DNA of 64,000 nucleotides, from contig NZ_VLKJ01000010.1 in the NCBI RefSeq assembly GCF_007830315.1, positions 1 to 64,000 on the forward strand, read 5' to 3'. Under the pieces are notes generated by a model that was given only the letters and a program-made list of their open reading frames with translations, had not been told where the DNA came from and ran no database searches. Positions 52,898 through 61,120 of this stretch are shown here, piece by piece. Position numbers and translations under genes: made by a program. Position 1 is the first letter of the stretch, and every line of letters starts with the position of its first letter. This DNA is from Novosphingobium taihuense (lineage in GTDB: Bacteria; Pseudomonadota; Alphaproteobacteria; Sphingomonadales; Sphingomonadaceae).

Positions 52898-52907
52898 CGG
52901 AGTAAAC

Positions 52908-53159
52908 TCAGTCTTCGGGTGGCAGGTCGAAAGGATCGTCTTCGCGATCCTGCGAGCGGCGACGCGGCTCGACGTTGCGCGCAGGGGCTGCCTGCGCGGG
53001 GGGTTTGAGCAGGTCGTCCGCGCCCGGCTGGACCTCGCGGCCATAGGGGATCGGCGGCGGCGTCTGATCCGGCGCCAGCTTCAGCTCGGCCCGATTGCCA
53101 CACCCCGCCAGAGCGAGTGCGCCAAATGTGCCGATCAGAAAAGTGCGCGAGAGCTTCAA
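52908..53159 (-). CDS. LptM-like small lipoprotein
   Basis: An 83-residue lipoprotein with signal peptide ending in the lipobox ALAGC followed by [12 protein letters not shown], resembling the CG-x-x-x-PLYLP motif of LptM/YifL proteins that help mature the LPS translocon. The rest is a disordered, proline and charge rich tail. TTG start overlapping the argH stop (TTGA). Position between argH and lysA supports the assignment. Confidence 0.72.
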   Translation of the reverse strand: MKLSRTFLIGTFGALALAGCGNRAELKLAPDQTPPPIPYGREVQPGADDLLKPPAQAAPARNVEPRRRSQDREDDPFDLPPED

Positions 53160-54565
53160 GCCGATTCCTCCAGCCCCAGCGCCACGCGCGCCTGGGCCAC
53201 GCGCTTCCTTACCTCGTCCGGCGCGGTTCCGCCATGGCTGCAACGCGCCGCCACGCTCGCTTCGACCGAAAGCGCCGCATAGACGCGGTCGTCGATGCGC
53301 TCGTCGATGGCCTTGAGGTCTTCGATCGAAAGCTGGTCGAGCGCGATGCCGCGCGATTCGGCAAGCTTCACCGCACTGCCGGTGATGTGATGTGCTTCGC
53401 GGAACGGGATATTAGCCTGCCGCACAAGCCAGTCGGCAAGGTCGGTCGCCGTGGCATAGCCGAGTTCGGCGGCGGCGCGCATCCGCTCGGTGCGGAACTT
53501 GGCCTCGGCCACCATCCCGGTCATCGCGGCGATGGACAGGGCGAGCAGCGATGCTGCTTCAAACACCGGCGGCTTGTCGTCCTGCATGTCCTTCGAATAG
53601 GCCAGCGGCAGGCCCTTCATCGTGATCATCAGCGCCGTCAGGCACCCGACGATCCGGCCCGAATGGCCGCGCACCAGTTCGGCGGCATCGGGGTTCTTCT
53701 TCTGCGGCATGATGCTGCTGCCGGTCGACAAGCTGTCGGGCAGCGTCACGAAGCCGAACGGCTGGCTCGCCCAGATGATGAACTCCTCGGCCAGCCGCGA
53801 AAGGTGCAGCGAACACTGCGCGGCGGCCATCAGGTAATCGAGCGCGAAATCGCGGTCCGAGACCGAATCGAGGCTGTTGTCGGTCGGCCCGTCGAAGCCC
53901 AGCGCCTCCGCCGTGCGGAAGCGGTCGATTGGGAAGCCCGTGCCGGCCAGCGCCGCGGCACCCAGCGGGCTGCGGTTCATGCGCACGCGGGCATCGGCAA
54001 AGCGCGAACGGTCGCGCCCGATCATCTCGTAATAGGCCATCAGGTGATGGCCCAGCGTCACCGGCTGCGCGGTCTGCAGGTGGGTGAAGCCGGGCATGAT
54101 GCTGCCGGAATGCTCGCCCGCGCGGGAAACCAGCGCGACCTGCAGCTGCTTGAGGCCAAGCTCGGCCTGATCCATCGCATCGCGCACCCACAGGCGGAAG
54201 TCGGTTGCCACCTGATCATTGCGGCTGCGTGCGGTGTGGAGGCGCCCCGCCGCTGGGCCGATCAGTTCGGCAAGGCGGCTTTCGGTGGTCATGTGGATGT
54301 CTTCGAGGTCCCAGTTCTCAGGCACCCCGCTGGCTTCGTATTCGGCAGCAACCTGATCGAGGCCACCGGCAATCAGCGCCGCATCGTCGGGCGACACGAT
54401 GCCTTGTGCACCGAGCATGTCCACATGGGCCTTTGACGCGGCGATGTCCTGCCGCCACAAGGCCTTGTCGAAGGGAATCGAGGCATTGATCTCGCGCATG
54501 ATCGCCGAGGGACCGCCTGCGAAGCGCCCGCCCCACATCTGGTTGGAGCCCGAATTGTCGCCCAT
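53156..54565 (-). CDS. argH: argininosuccinate lyase
   Basis: A 469-residue fumarase-superfamily lyase producing arginine and fumarate. The signature [15 protein letters not shown] near residue 287 and [17 protein letters not shown] and [17 protein letters not shown] are present. The ATG at 54565 shares a CATG palindrome with the ATG of the divergent TlpA-like gene, so the genes start within one base of each other. First gene of the argH-lptM-lysA-cysG group. Confidence 0.97.
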   Translation of the reverse strand: MGDNSGSNQMWGGRFAGGPSAIMREINASIPFDKALWRQDIAASKAHVDMLGAQGIVSPDDAALIAGGLDQVAAEYEASGVPENWDLEDIHMTTESRLAELIGPAAGRLHTARSRNDQVATDFRLWVRDAMDQAELGLKQLQVALVSRAGEHSGSIMPGFTHLQTAQPVTLGHHLMAYYEMIGRDRSRFADARVRMNRSPLGAAALAGTGFPIDRFRTAEALGFDGPTDNSLDSVSDRDFALDYLMAAAQCSLHLSRLAEEFIIWASQPFGFVTLPDSLSTGSSIMPQKKNPDAAELVRGHSGRIVGCLTALMITMKGLPLAYSKDMQDDKPPVFEAASLLALSIAAMTGMVAEAKFRTERMRAAAELGYATATDLADWLVRQANIPFREAHHITGSAVKLAESRGIALDQLSIEDLKAIDERIDDRVYAALSVEASVAARCSHGGTAPDEVRKRVAQARVALGLEESA

Positions 54566-55148
54566 GTCCGTCCGTTCACTTAAAGTGCTGATGCTGGTCC
54601 CGGCCCTTGCCGTCGCGGGGTGCGATAGGCAAGCGCCGAGCGACTCGCAACCGCAGAGCAGCGCGGCACCTACGGAATCTGCCGCAAAGGGCGAATTCAA
54701 CGGTACGCTCGACATCGCCAACCGCGGCAAGGACATGCCCGACTTCACCGTGACCGACCCGTCGGGCAAGTCGCTCAAGCTGCACGACCTGAAGGGCACG
54801 CCGGTCCTCGTCAACCTCTGGGCCACCTGGTGCGGACCCTGCGTCCTCGAGATGCCGATGCTCGACAAGCTGGCAGCGGACAACGCCGGTAAGCTGCGGG
54901 TACTGACAGTCTCGCAGGACATCGAAGGCGGGGCGAAGGTAGCGCCGTTCTATGCCGAGAAGAAATTCGCCAAGCTGGAACCCTGGCTCGACACCGAAAA
55001 CAACCTCGGCTTCTTCTACGAGACGGGAATGCTGCCGACGACGGTGCTTTACGACGCACAAGGCAAGGAAGTCTGGCGGATGATCGGGGCGCACGACTGG
55101 TCCGGACCACGCACCGCTGCGATGCTCGCCGAGACCCTCGAGAAGTAG
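54564..55148 (+). CDS. TlpA-like thioredoxin lipoprotein
   Basis: A 194-residue periplasmic thiol-disulfide oxidoreductase anchored by a lipobox (LAVAGC, Cys at residue 20), with a Ser/Pro-rich linker and a thioredoxin fold having WCGPC in [19 protein letters not shown] and the cis-proline MLPTTVLYD. Family members reduce apocytochrome c or other exported thiols. The start codon overlaps the divergent argH start. The next gene is serC. Confidence 0.92.
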   Translation: MSVRSLKVLMLVPALAVAGCDRQAPSDSQPQSSAAPTESAAKGEFNGTLDIANRGKDMPDFTVTDPSGKSLKLHDLKGTPVLVNLWATWCGPCVLEMPMLDKLAADNAGKLRVLTVSQDIEGGAKVAPFYAEKKFAKLEPWLDTENNLGFFYETGMLPTTVLYDAQGKEVWRMIGAHDWSGPRTAAMLAETLEK

Positions 55149-55164
55149 GGCGTTTGTTCAGGCG

Positions 55165-55222
55165 AGTTGGCCCTTTGCCCTGAAGAGTTAGGGGAGAGTT
55201 GCCCTAGAGTTCAGGAGAGTTG
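55165..55222. repeat. helically phased GAGTT repeats upstream of serC
   Basis: GAGTT occurs at 55165, 55186, 55197, 55208 and 55218, that is at steps of 21, 11, 11 and 10 bp, close to multiples of one helical turn. Two copies sit in near-identical 14-mers, TTCAGGCGAGTTGG at 55158 and TTCAGGAGAGTTGG at 55211. The phasing suggests stacked binding of a regulator on one DNA face. It lies about 100-155 bp before the serC ATG. Confidence 0.6.
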
Positions 55223-55249
55223 GAAACGGAAAGATTTGACATTCGCCCG

Positions 55250-55319
55250 CGCCTCACTAGAGCGGCCGGCGGGCCACGCGGTCCCAACGCCGCGCGTGCT
55301 CTCTGCAAGGAGAGACTAC
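55250..55319 (+). ncRNA. serC leader, likely serC RNA motif
   Basis: The leader just before serC has the wording of the alphaproteobacterial serC motif (CTCACTAGAGCGGCC then AACGCCGC and GACTACATG). GCGGC at 55262-55266 pairs with GCCGC at 55289-55293, and CTCTC (55299-55303) pairs with GAGAG (55310-55314), the latter covering part of the AAGGAG ribosome binding site. The motif's ligand or function is unknown. The match is from memory. Confidence 0.65.
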
Positions 55320-56459
55320 ATGTCTGCTACGATTCCGGCTCGCAAGCCTGCGCGCCCCTACTTCTCGTCCGGTCCCTGCGCAAAGCCGCCCGGATACTCC
55401 CCCGAAAAGCTCGCCACCGAATCGCTCGGCCGCTCGCACCGCGCCAAGATCGGCAAGACGCGCCTGCAGTATTGCATCGACCTGATGCGCGAAGTGCTGC
55501 AGCTGCCCGATACGCACCGTATCGGCATCGTTCCGGGGTCTGATACCGGTGCCTTCGAAATGGCGATGTGGACGATGCTGGGCGCCCGCCCGGTCACCAC
55601 GCTGGCCTGGGAATCGTTCGGTGAAGGTTGGGTCACCGATGCCGCCAAGCAGCTCAAGCTCGACCCCACGATCCTGCGCGCCGATTATGGCCAGATCCCC
55701 GATCTGAACGCGATCGACTGGTCGAATGACGTGCTGTTCACCTGGAACGGCACCACTTCGGGCGTCCGCGTTCCGAACGCCGATTTCATCCCTGCGGATC
55801 GCGAAGGCCTCAGCTTTGCTGACGCCACTTCGGCGGTCTTCGCCTACGACATCGACTGGTCGAAGATCGACGTTGCCACCTTCTCCTGGCAGAAGGTCCT
55901 TGGCGGCGAAGGCGGCCACGGCGTGCTGATCCTCGGCCCCCGCGCGGTCGAACGGCTTGAAACCTACACGCCTGCATGGCCGCTGCCCAAGGTGTTCCGC
56001 CTTGTTTCCAAGGGCAAGCTTGCCGAAGGCGTGTTCAAGGGCGAGACGATCAACACCCCCTCGATGCTCGCGGTCGAAGACGCGATCTTCGCGCTCGAAT
56101 GGGCGAAGGATCTGGGTGGGCTGAAGGGCCTGCAGGCGCGCAGCGATGCCAATGCGGCAGCGCTGAACAAGATCGTTGAAGAGCGTTCGTGGCTCTCGCA
56201 CCTCGCCGCTGACGAAGCGACCCGGTCGAAGACCTCGGTATGCCTCTCGGTCGAAGGCGCGGACGCGGACTTCATCAAGAAGTTCGCAGCCCTCCTCGAA
56301 AAGCAGGGCGCGGCCTACGACATCGCCGGTTACCGCGATGCTCCGGCTGGTCTGCGCATCTGGTGCGGAGCGACCGTCAACGCCGAGGACATCGCCGACC
56401 TCGGCCCGTGGCTCGACTGGGCCTACGAGACGACCAAGGCGGAACTCGCCGCGGCCTGA
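55320..56459 (+). CDS. serC: phosphoserine aminotransferase
   Basis: A 379-residue PLP aminotransferase of serine biosynthesis, of the longer alphaproteobacterial type. It opens with RPYFSSGPCAKPPGYSPEKL, and the PLP lysine is in VATFSWQKVLGGEGGHGVL. AAGGAG precedes the ATG by 7 bp; the open frame extends back to 55167 but only through the leader. serA follows after about 115 bp. Confidence 0.96.
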   Translation: MSATIPARKPARPYFSSGPCAKPPGYSPEKLATESLGRSHRAKIGKTRLQYCIDLMREVLQLPDTHRIGIVPGSDTGAFEMAMWTMLGARPVTTLAWESFGEGWVTDAAKQLKLDPTILRADYGQIPDLNAIDWSNDVLFTWNGTTSGVRVPNADFIPADREGLSFADATSAVFAYDIDWSKIDVATFSWQKVLGGEGGHGVLILGPRAVERLETYTPAWPLPKVFRLVSKGKLAEGVFKGETINTPSMLAVEDAIFALEWAKDLGGLKGLQARSDANAAALNKIVEERSWLSHLAADEATRSKTSVCLSVEGADADFIKKFAALLEKQGAAYDIAGYRDAPAGLRIWCGATVNAEDIADLGPWLDWAYETTKAELAAA

Positions 56460-56474
56460 TTTTCCGGGAGTTGC

Positions 56475-56554
56475 GCCCCCGCGAAGGCGGGGGCCTCCCT
56501 CGGCACGCAATTACCCCCGCGTAACAACATCAAGGTCCCCGCCTTCGCGGGGAC
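56475..56554. repeat. pair of inverted GC-rich palindromes between serC and serA
   Basis: GCCCCCGCGAAGGCGGGGGC at 56475-56494 and GTCCCCGCCTTCGCGGGGAC at 56535-56554 are each near-perfect hairpins and are mutually inverted copies, a REP-like arrangement. They could end or stabilise serC mRNA before serA. Confidence 0.8.
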
Positions 56555-56573
56555 GCACGGATTGGATCGAAAC

Positions 56574-58160
56574 ATGACCAAGCCCAAGGTTCTCATTTCC
56601 GACAAGATGGACCCCAACGCCGCCCGCATCTTCACCGAGATGGGCTGCGACGTCGACGTGATCACCGGCGAGACGCCGGAACAGCTGATCGCGCGCATCG
56701 GCGAATACGATGGCCTTGCCATCCGTTCCTCGACCAAGGTGACCAAGGCGATTCTCGATGCCGCCACCAACCTCAAGGTCATCGGCCGCGCCGGCATCGG
56801 CGTCGACAACGTCGACATCCCTTACGCCTCCTCGAAGGGCGTGGTGGTGATGAACACCCCGTTCGGCAACTCGATCACCACCGCCGAACACGCCATCGCG
56901 ATGATCTTCGCGCTCGCTCGCCAGATCCCCGAAGCCAACGCACAGACCCAGGCGGGCCTGTGGCCGAAGAATGGCTTCATGGGCGTTGAAGTCACCGGCA
57001 AGACGCTCGGCCTGATCGGCGCGGGCAACATCGGCTCGATCGTTGCCAGCCGTGCGCTTGGCCTCAAGATGAAGGTCGTCGCCTTCGACCCGTTCCTGAC
57101 GCCCGAGCGCGCCGTGGAAATGGGCGTGGAAAAGGCCGATCTCGACACGCTGCTGGCCAAGGCGGACTTCATCACGCTGCACACGCCGCTGACCGACCAG
57201 ACCCGCAACATCCTCTCGGCCGAGAACATCGCCAAGTGCAAGAAGGGCGTGCGCATCGTAAACTGCGCGCGTGGCGGCCTGATCGATGAAGCAGCGCTCA
57301 AGGCTGCGCTGGATTCGGGCCAGGTGGCCGGCGCCGCGCTCGACGTGTTCGAGACCGAGCCTGCCAAGGAATCGCCGCTGTTCGGCACGCCGAACTTCAT
57401 CTGCACCCCGCACCTCGGCGCGAGCACGACCGAAGCGCAGGTCAACGTCGCCCTTCAGGTGGCAGAGCAGATGGCCGACTTCCTCGTGACGGGTGGCGTC
57501 ACCAACGCGCTCAACATGCCTTCACTTTCGGCCGAAGAAGCACCGAAGCTCAAGCCCTACATGGCGCTGGCCGAAAAGCTCGGCAAGCTGGTGGGCCAGC
57601 TGGCGCACGACAACCTGACCAAGATCGCCATCGAGGTTGAAGGTGCCGCCGCGCAGCTCAACCAGAAGCCGATCACCGCTGCCGTGCTCGCAGGCCTGAT
57701 GAGCCAGTATTCGCAGAGCGTGAACATGGTCAACGCGCCGTTCCTGGCCAAGGAGCGCGGGCTTGACGTGCGCGAAGTGCGCCATGATCGCGAAGGTGAA
57801 TATCGCACGCTGGTGCGCGTCACCGTCAGCACCAGCCAAGGCGAACGCTCGGTTGCAGGCACGCTGTTCGGCAACGGCCAGCCGCGCCTTGTCGAGATCT
57901 TCGGCATCGGCATCGAAGCCGACCTCGACGGCGACATGCTCTACATCGTCAACTCCGACGCGCCGGGCTTCATCGGCCGCATCGGCACGCTGCTCGGCCA
58001 GTCGGACATCAACATCGGCACCTTCCACCTCGGCCGTCGCGAAGCCGGTGGCGAGGCCGTGCTGCTGCTCTCGCTCGACAACCCGGTGCCGCAGGACGTG
58101 CTCAAGCAGGCCTGCGACATCCAGGGCGTCCGCGTGGTCAAGGCGCTGAACTTCGTCTGA
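56574..58160 (+). CDS. serA: D-3-phosphoglycerate dehydrogenase
   Basis: A 528-residue NAD enzyme for the first step of serine synthesis, of the long type. Substrate domain, NAD-binding GLIGAGNIGSIVASRA near residue 145, the catalytic Arg, Glu and His (NCARGGLIDEAAL, EPA and CTPHLGAST), then an intervening ASB domain and a C-terminal ACT domain (MLYIVNSDAPGFIGRIGTLL) for feedback by serine. Likely co-transcribed with serC. A terminator follows. Confidence 0.97.
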   Translation: MTKPKVLISDKMDPNAARIFTEMGCDVDVITGETPEQLIARIGEYDGLAIRSSTKVTKAILDAATNLKVIGRAGIGVDNVDIPYASSKGVVVMNTPFGNSITTAEHAIAMIFALARQIPEANAQTQAGLWPKNGFMGVEVTGKTLGLIGAGNIGSIVASRALGLKMKVVAFDPFLTPERAVEMGVEKADLDTLLAKADFITLHTPLTDQTRNILSAENIAKCKKGVRIVNCARGGLIDEAALKAALDSGQVAGAALDVFETEPAKESPLFGTPNFICTPHLGASTTEAQVNVALQVAEQMADFLVTGGVTNALNMPSLSAEEAPKLKPYMALAEKLGKLVGQLAHDNLTKIAIEVEGAAAQLNQKPITAAVLAGLMSQYSQSVNMVNAPFLAKERGLDVREVRHDREGEYRTLVRVTVSTSQGERSVAGTLFGNGQPRLVEIFGIGIEADLDGDMLYIVNSDAPGFIGRIGTLLGQSDINIGTFHLGRREAGGEAVLLLSLDNPVPQDVLKQACDIQGVRVVKALNFV

Positions 58161-58181
58161 TCCGACGTTCGTGTGAAATCA

Positions 58182-58214
58182 AAGGGCGGGTGCAGCGATG
58201 CGCCCGCCTTTTTG
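58182..58214 (+). terminator. serA terminator
   Basis: AAAGGGCGGG (58182-58191) pairs with CCCGCCTTTT (58204-58213), and a run of five T follows the stem. This is a standard Rho-independent terminator. Confidence 0.85.
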
Positions 58215-58229
58215 GTTTTCCCACTCTTC

Positions 58230-58317
58230 GTCATTGCGAGCGAAGCGAAGCAATCCAGAACGGTTTGCTGTGACGCTCTGGATTGCTTCGTCGGCTTCGC
58301 CTCCTCGCAATGACGAG
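58230..58317. mobile_element. gene-free inverted repeat pair (MITE-like)
   Basis: CGTCATTGCGAG to AATCCAGA (58230-58260) is followed by 17 bp and the inverse unit TCTGGATTGCTTCGTC to CTCGCAATGACGA (58278-58317). Both units, in the same orientation, bracket the GIY-YIG gene at 6258-6640, so this looks like a deletion derivative without the gene. No clear target duplication is seen. Calling it mobile is inference. Confidence 0.6.
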
Positions 58318-58407
58318 GGCCGGTTCCAAAGTGGGGAGGAAGGCGACAACCAGCGAGGCGCCACAGGGGTTCGACATTTCCCTGCCTAGCCGCTAAGCGC
58401 CGCAACC

Positions 58408-59526
58408 ATGACCGACGTCGATTCCAGCTTGCTGCCCGAGGGGCTTGAGGACCGCCTGCCTGCAGAGGCGGCGACCACCACGCGCGTGATGCGCAGCATT
58501 CAGGACGTGATGCACGGCCACGGCTATGACCGCGTGCTGCCGCCGATGATCGAGTTCGAAAAGAGCCTCGCCGCGCGCATGGCGGGTATCCAGTCGCGGC
58601 GCATGTTCCGCTTCACCGATCCGTCGAGCCTGCGGATGATGGGCCTGCGTTCCGACCACACCCCGCAGATCGGCCGCATCGCGCAGACGCGGCTGGCCGA
58701 AGCGGCGCGCCCCCTTCGGCTGATGTATGCAGGGCAAGTGCTGACCATCAAGAGCGACGGGCTGAACCCGGCGCGCGAGAAGCTGCAGTGCGGTGCCGAA
58801 CTCGTTGGCGCGGACAATCTGGCGGCGGCGACCGAGATCGTCTCCATCGCGGTCGAGGCCCTGCAGGCGGCAGGCGCGCGCGGAGTCAGCGTCGATTTCA
58901 CCCTGCCTGATCTGGTCGATACGCTCGCCGCCAAGGCCTTTCCGCTGGAAGCGGGGCAGATCGAGGCGGTGCGGCGCGAACTCGACACCAAAGATGCGGG
59001 CGGCCTGCGCGATGTGGGCGGCGAGGCCTATGTGCCGCTGCTCTACGCCACTGGCGAGTTCGACAGCGCCATCGAGAAGCTTTGCGAGATCGATGCTGGC
59101 GGCGCGCTCGCCTCACGCATCGCGTCGCTCAGGCAGATCGCCGCCAGCCTCAACGGCGCGGCGCGGCTGACGCTGGACCCGAGCGAGCGCCACGGCTTCG
59201 AATACCAGACCTGGTTCGGCTTCACCCTCTACGCCGAAGGCGCGCGTGGGCCAGTGGGCCGCGGCGGCACCTATCGCATCGCGGGCAACGGCAAGGACGA
59301 GGCCGCCACCGGCTTCTCGCTCTACCCCGACGCGCTGATCGACCTGCTCTCGGCCAGCGAAACGCCGGAGGACCGCGTGTTCCTGCCGCTTGGGCACAAT
59401 CGGGACGAAGCGGCGCGGCTGCGCTCGATCGGCTGGCGCACGGTTGCGGCGCTCAGCGATGCGGACAGTGCGCAGGGGTTGGGCTGCACGCATGTGTTGG
59501 GGAAGGGTGGGCCGGAGAAGGTTTGA
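58408..59526 (+). CDS. hisZ: ATP phosphoribosyltransferase regulatory subunit HisZ
   Basis: A 372-residue class II aminoacyl-tRNA synthetase paralogue that regulates short-form HisG at the start of histidine synthesis. It opens LLPEGLEDRLPAEAATTTRV and contains SHVL-like catalytic remnants, RFTDPSSLRMMGLRSDHTPQ and FEYQTWFGFTLYA, without the motifs needed for aminoacylation. hisG is not in the window. Confidence 0.9.
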   Translation: MTDVDSSLLPEGLEDRLPAEAATTTRVMRSIQDVMHGHGYDRVLPPMIEFEKSLAARMAGIQSRRMFRFTDPSSLRMMGLRSDHTPQIGRIAQTRLAEAARPLRLMYAGQVLTIKSDGLNPAREKLQCGAELVGADNLAAATEIVSIAVEALQAAGARGVSVDFTLPDLVDTLAAKAFPLEAGQIEAVRRELDTKDAGGLRDVGGEAYVPLLYATGEFDSAIEKLCEIDAGGALASRIASLRQIAASLNGAARLTLDPSERHGFEYQTWFGFTLYAEGARGPVGRGGTYRIAGNGKDEAATGFSLYPDALIDLLSASETPEDRVFLPLGHNRDEAARLRSIGWRTVAALSDADSAQGLGCTHVLGKGGPEKV

Positions 59527-59624
59527 AAAAAGACGAACGGCAGCTTTTGCTTCATTTACACTGAAGCTACTGGTCCGGATACGCTGCCGTTGCGGAAGCT
59601 TTCTGAACCTGCAAATATCATCAG

Positions 59625-59807
59625 ATGATACAGCATCGCTGGGAATTTGCCCTCTGGGCTCTCGTGATCCTCTCAAGCTTGGCAGGCATCGGGCTACTTC
59701 GCGCAGAAGCGCCAAGCTGGATTATCGATCTGGCGGTATGTATCGCATTTGCCGCATGCCTTCCTGGGATGTTCTTTGCTCTCCGCCGACACTGGCGAGG
59801 ACTTTGA
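59625..59807 (+). CDS. putative small membrane protein, 60 aa
   Basis: A 60-codon frame coding for two hydrophobic helices (FALWALVILSSLAGIGLL and IIDLAVCIAFAACLPGMFFAL) with a basic C-terminus RRHWRGL, consistent with inside-in topology. No ribosome binding site is visible upstream, so it is only a candidate. I do not recognise a family. Confidence 0.45.
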   Translation: MIQHRWEFALWALVILSSLAGIGLLRAEAPSWIIDLAVCIAFAACLPGMFFALRRHWRGL

Positions 59808-59849
59808 GCAGCAGCTGACCACCCAATTTCTTCGTTCAAAGCAGGGACG

Positions 59850-60097
59850 TCGCAAACCCAAAAACCTGTCTTCCCAGACTTGATCCGGGACTTGGCTTTT
59901 CTTCTTCAGCGCTCGGCTGCGAGGGGAAGCCAAGCCCCGTGTCGAGCACGGAGCGACGACCCAATCCTCCCTGTTTTTGCGAAGGACAAACGGGGAGGTG
60001 GCATTCGCGGCAGCGAATGACGGAGGGGCTTCTTTTCCCCTCCACCACCCTTCGGGCGGTCCCCCTCCCCATTTGTGCTTCGCAAAAACGGGGAGGA
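59850..60097. repeat. composite palindromic repeat region
   Basis: A 34 bp arm at 59965-59998 (TCCTCCCTGTTTTTGCGAAG...) is repeated inverted at 60064-60097 with 31 of 34 matches, enclosing 65 bp that contain a CATTCGC/GCGAATG hairpin. Just before it, ACTTGGCTT and AAGCCAAG (about 59891 and 59927) form another inverted pair. The units resemble repeats common in sphingomonads. No gene is supported in 59808-60103. Confidence 0.75.
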
Positions 60098-60103
60098 TTT
60101 CGA

Positions 60104-61048
60104 CTACCCCCCAAACACCCCCTTCAACCAGGCGTCCATCACCGGTGTTGCGGGATAATCTGGTTCGCCCAGCTTGCGGTTGATTTCGGCGTGGCCTTGC
60201 AGGCCGGTGCCGGGGAAGCTGCCGTATTCGACGTTCACGCCTGCCTTCGTCAGCGCTGCGCCGAGTTCCTGCGCCTGTGCCACGCCGTCCTTGCGCTGGA
60301 CGTGGAGGAGGAGGAAGCGCGGGGCGTTGGGCGCGGCGGCGTGGTAGGTGGGGGATAGCGCCTTCTGCCGCGCGGGGTCGGTGCCGAAGGCCTGTTTGTA
60401 GGTATCGGCCATCATGCGGCCGGCCTGCTCCATCTGCTGGGGCACGTCATAGGCCGCGCCGTCGTTGGGCATCACGCCGTCGATGTCGGCGAACGAAAGC
60501 CCCGCCTTGCGCAGGTATTGCTCGTCAGTGCCGACCAGCGCGACGAGGTGTGCGCCCGCGCTGTGGCCGGTGATGACGACCTTGCTGCGGTCGATGTTCA
60601 GCTTGTCCGCCCGCGCCAGCAGGTAGGCCAGCGCCTGCGCCACGTCGCTCGCCTGCTGTTCGACCGTCGCATTGGGCACGAGGCGGTAGTTGATCGAGGC
60701 GAAGGCATAGCCCTGGTCGCGCAAGTGGCCGGGCAGGGCATTGCCCATCGCGGTGTCCTTGCTCCCGCGCTTCCATCCGCCACCGTGGACATAGAGGACA
60801 AGCGGAACCTTGGGCTTGGGGGCGATGTCGATGGTGACAGGCGCCCAGAAGTCCATGACCTGCAGGGGATCGGTGCCGTAGGAGAACGTCTGTGCGCCGG
60901 GGGCTCGGTCGCGCTTGGCCGATCCTTCGGCGCGCTGTTCCATGCGCTTGGCAATGCGTTCGCGCAAACGCTCGCCGGGGCGGGCTTCCGCCAGTCCTGC
61001 TCCGAGAATGACCAGCGCCGCCGCGCCTGCGAGTCCTATCCGCTTCAT
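60104..61048 (-). CDS. exported alpha/beta hydrolase (carboxylesterase-like)
   Basis: A 314-residue periplasmic esterase of the hormone-sensitive-lipase type. Signal peptide (ending AEAR), oxyanion hole LVLYVHGGGWKRGS, nucleophile TGHSAGAHL, and catalytic His in GLQGHAEINRKLG. Substrate unknown. It stands between the repeat region and the TonB receptor gene on the same strand. Confidence 0.88.
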   Translation of the reverse strand: MKRIGLAGAAALVILGAGLAEARPGERLRERIAKRMEQRAEGSAKRDRAPGAQTFSYGTDPLQVMDFWAPVTIDIAPKPKVPLVLYVHGGGWKRGSKDTAMGNALPGHLRDQGYAFASINYRLVPNATVEQQASDVAQALAYLLARADKLNIDRSKVVITGHSAGAHLVALVGTDEQYLRKAGLSFADIDGVMPNDGAAYDVPQQMEQAGRMMADTYKQAFGTDPARQKALSPTYHAAAPNAPRFLLLHVQRKDGVAQAQELGAALTKAGVNVEYGSFPGTGLQGHAEINRKLGEPDYPATPVMDAWLKGVFGG

Positions 61049-61120
61049 GCCGTGACCTCACCGTTTCCCTGAGCGGGAAAACTGATGGGCCACGGCTTTA
61101 TCTGCGATGAACCGTTGGGA

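Noticed and set aside
51557..54436. Plus-strand open frames of 483 and 439 codons
   Set aside because: Antisense shadows of lysA and argH.
59836..60358. Frames of 92 and 139 codons over the repeat region
   Set aside because: They are made of the inverted repeats at 59965-60097 and the antisense of the esterase gene; no family-like sequence.
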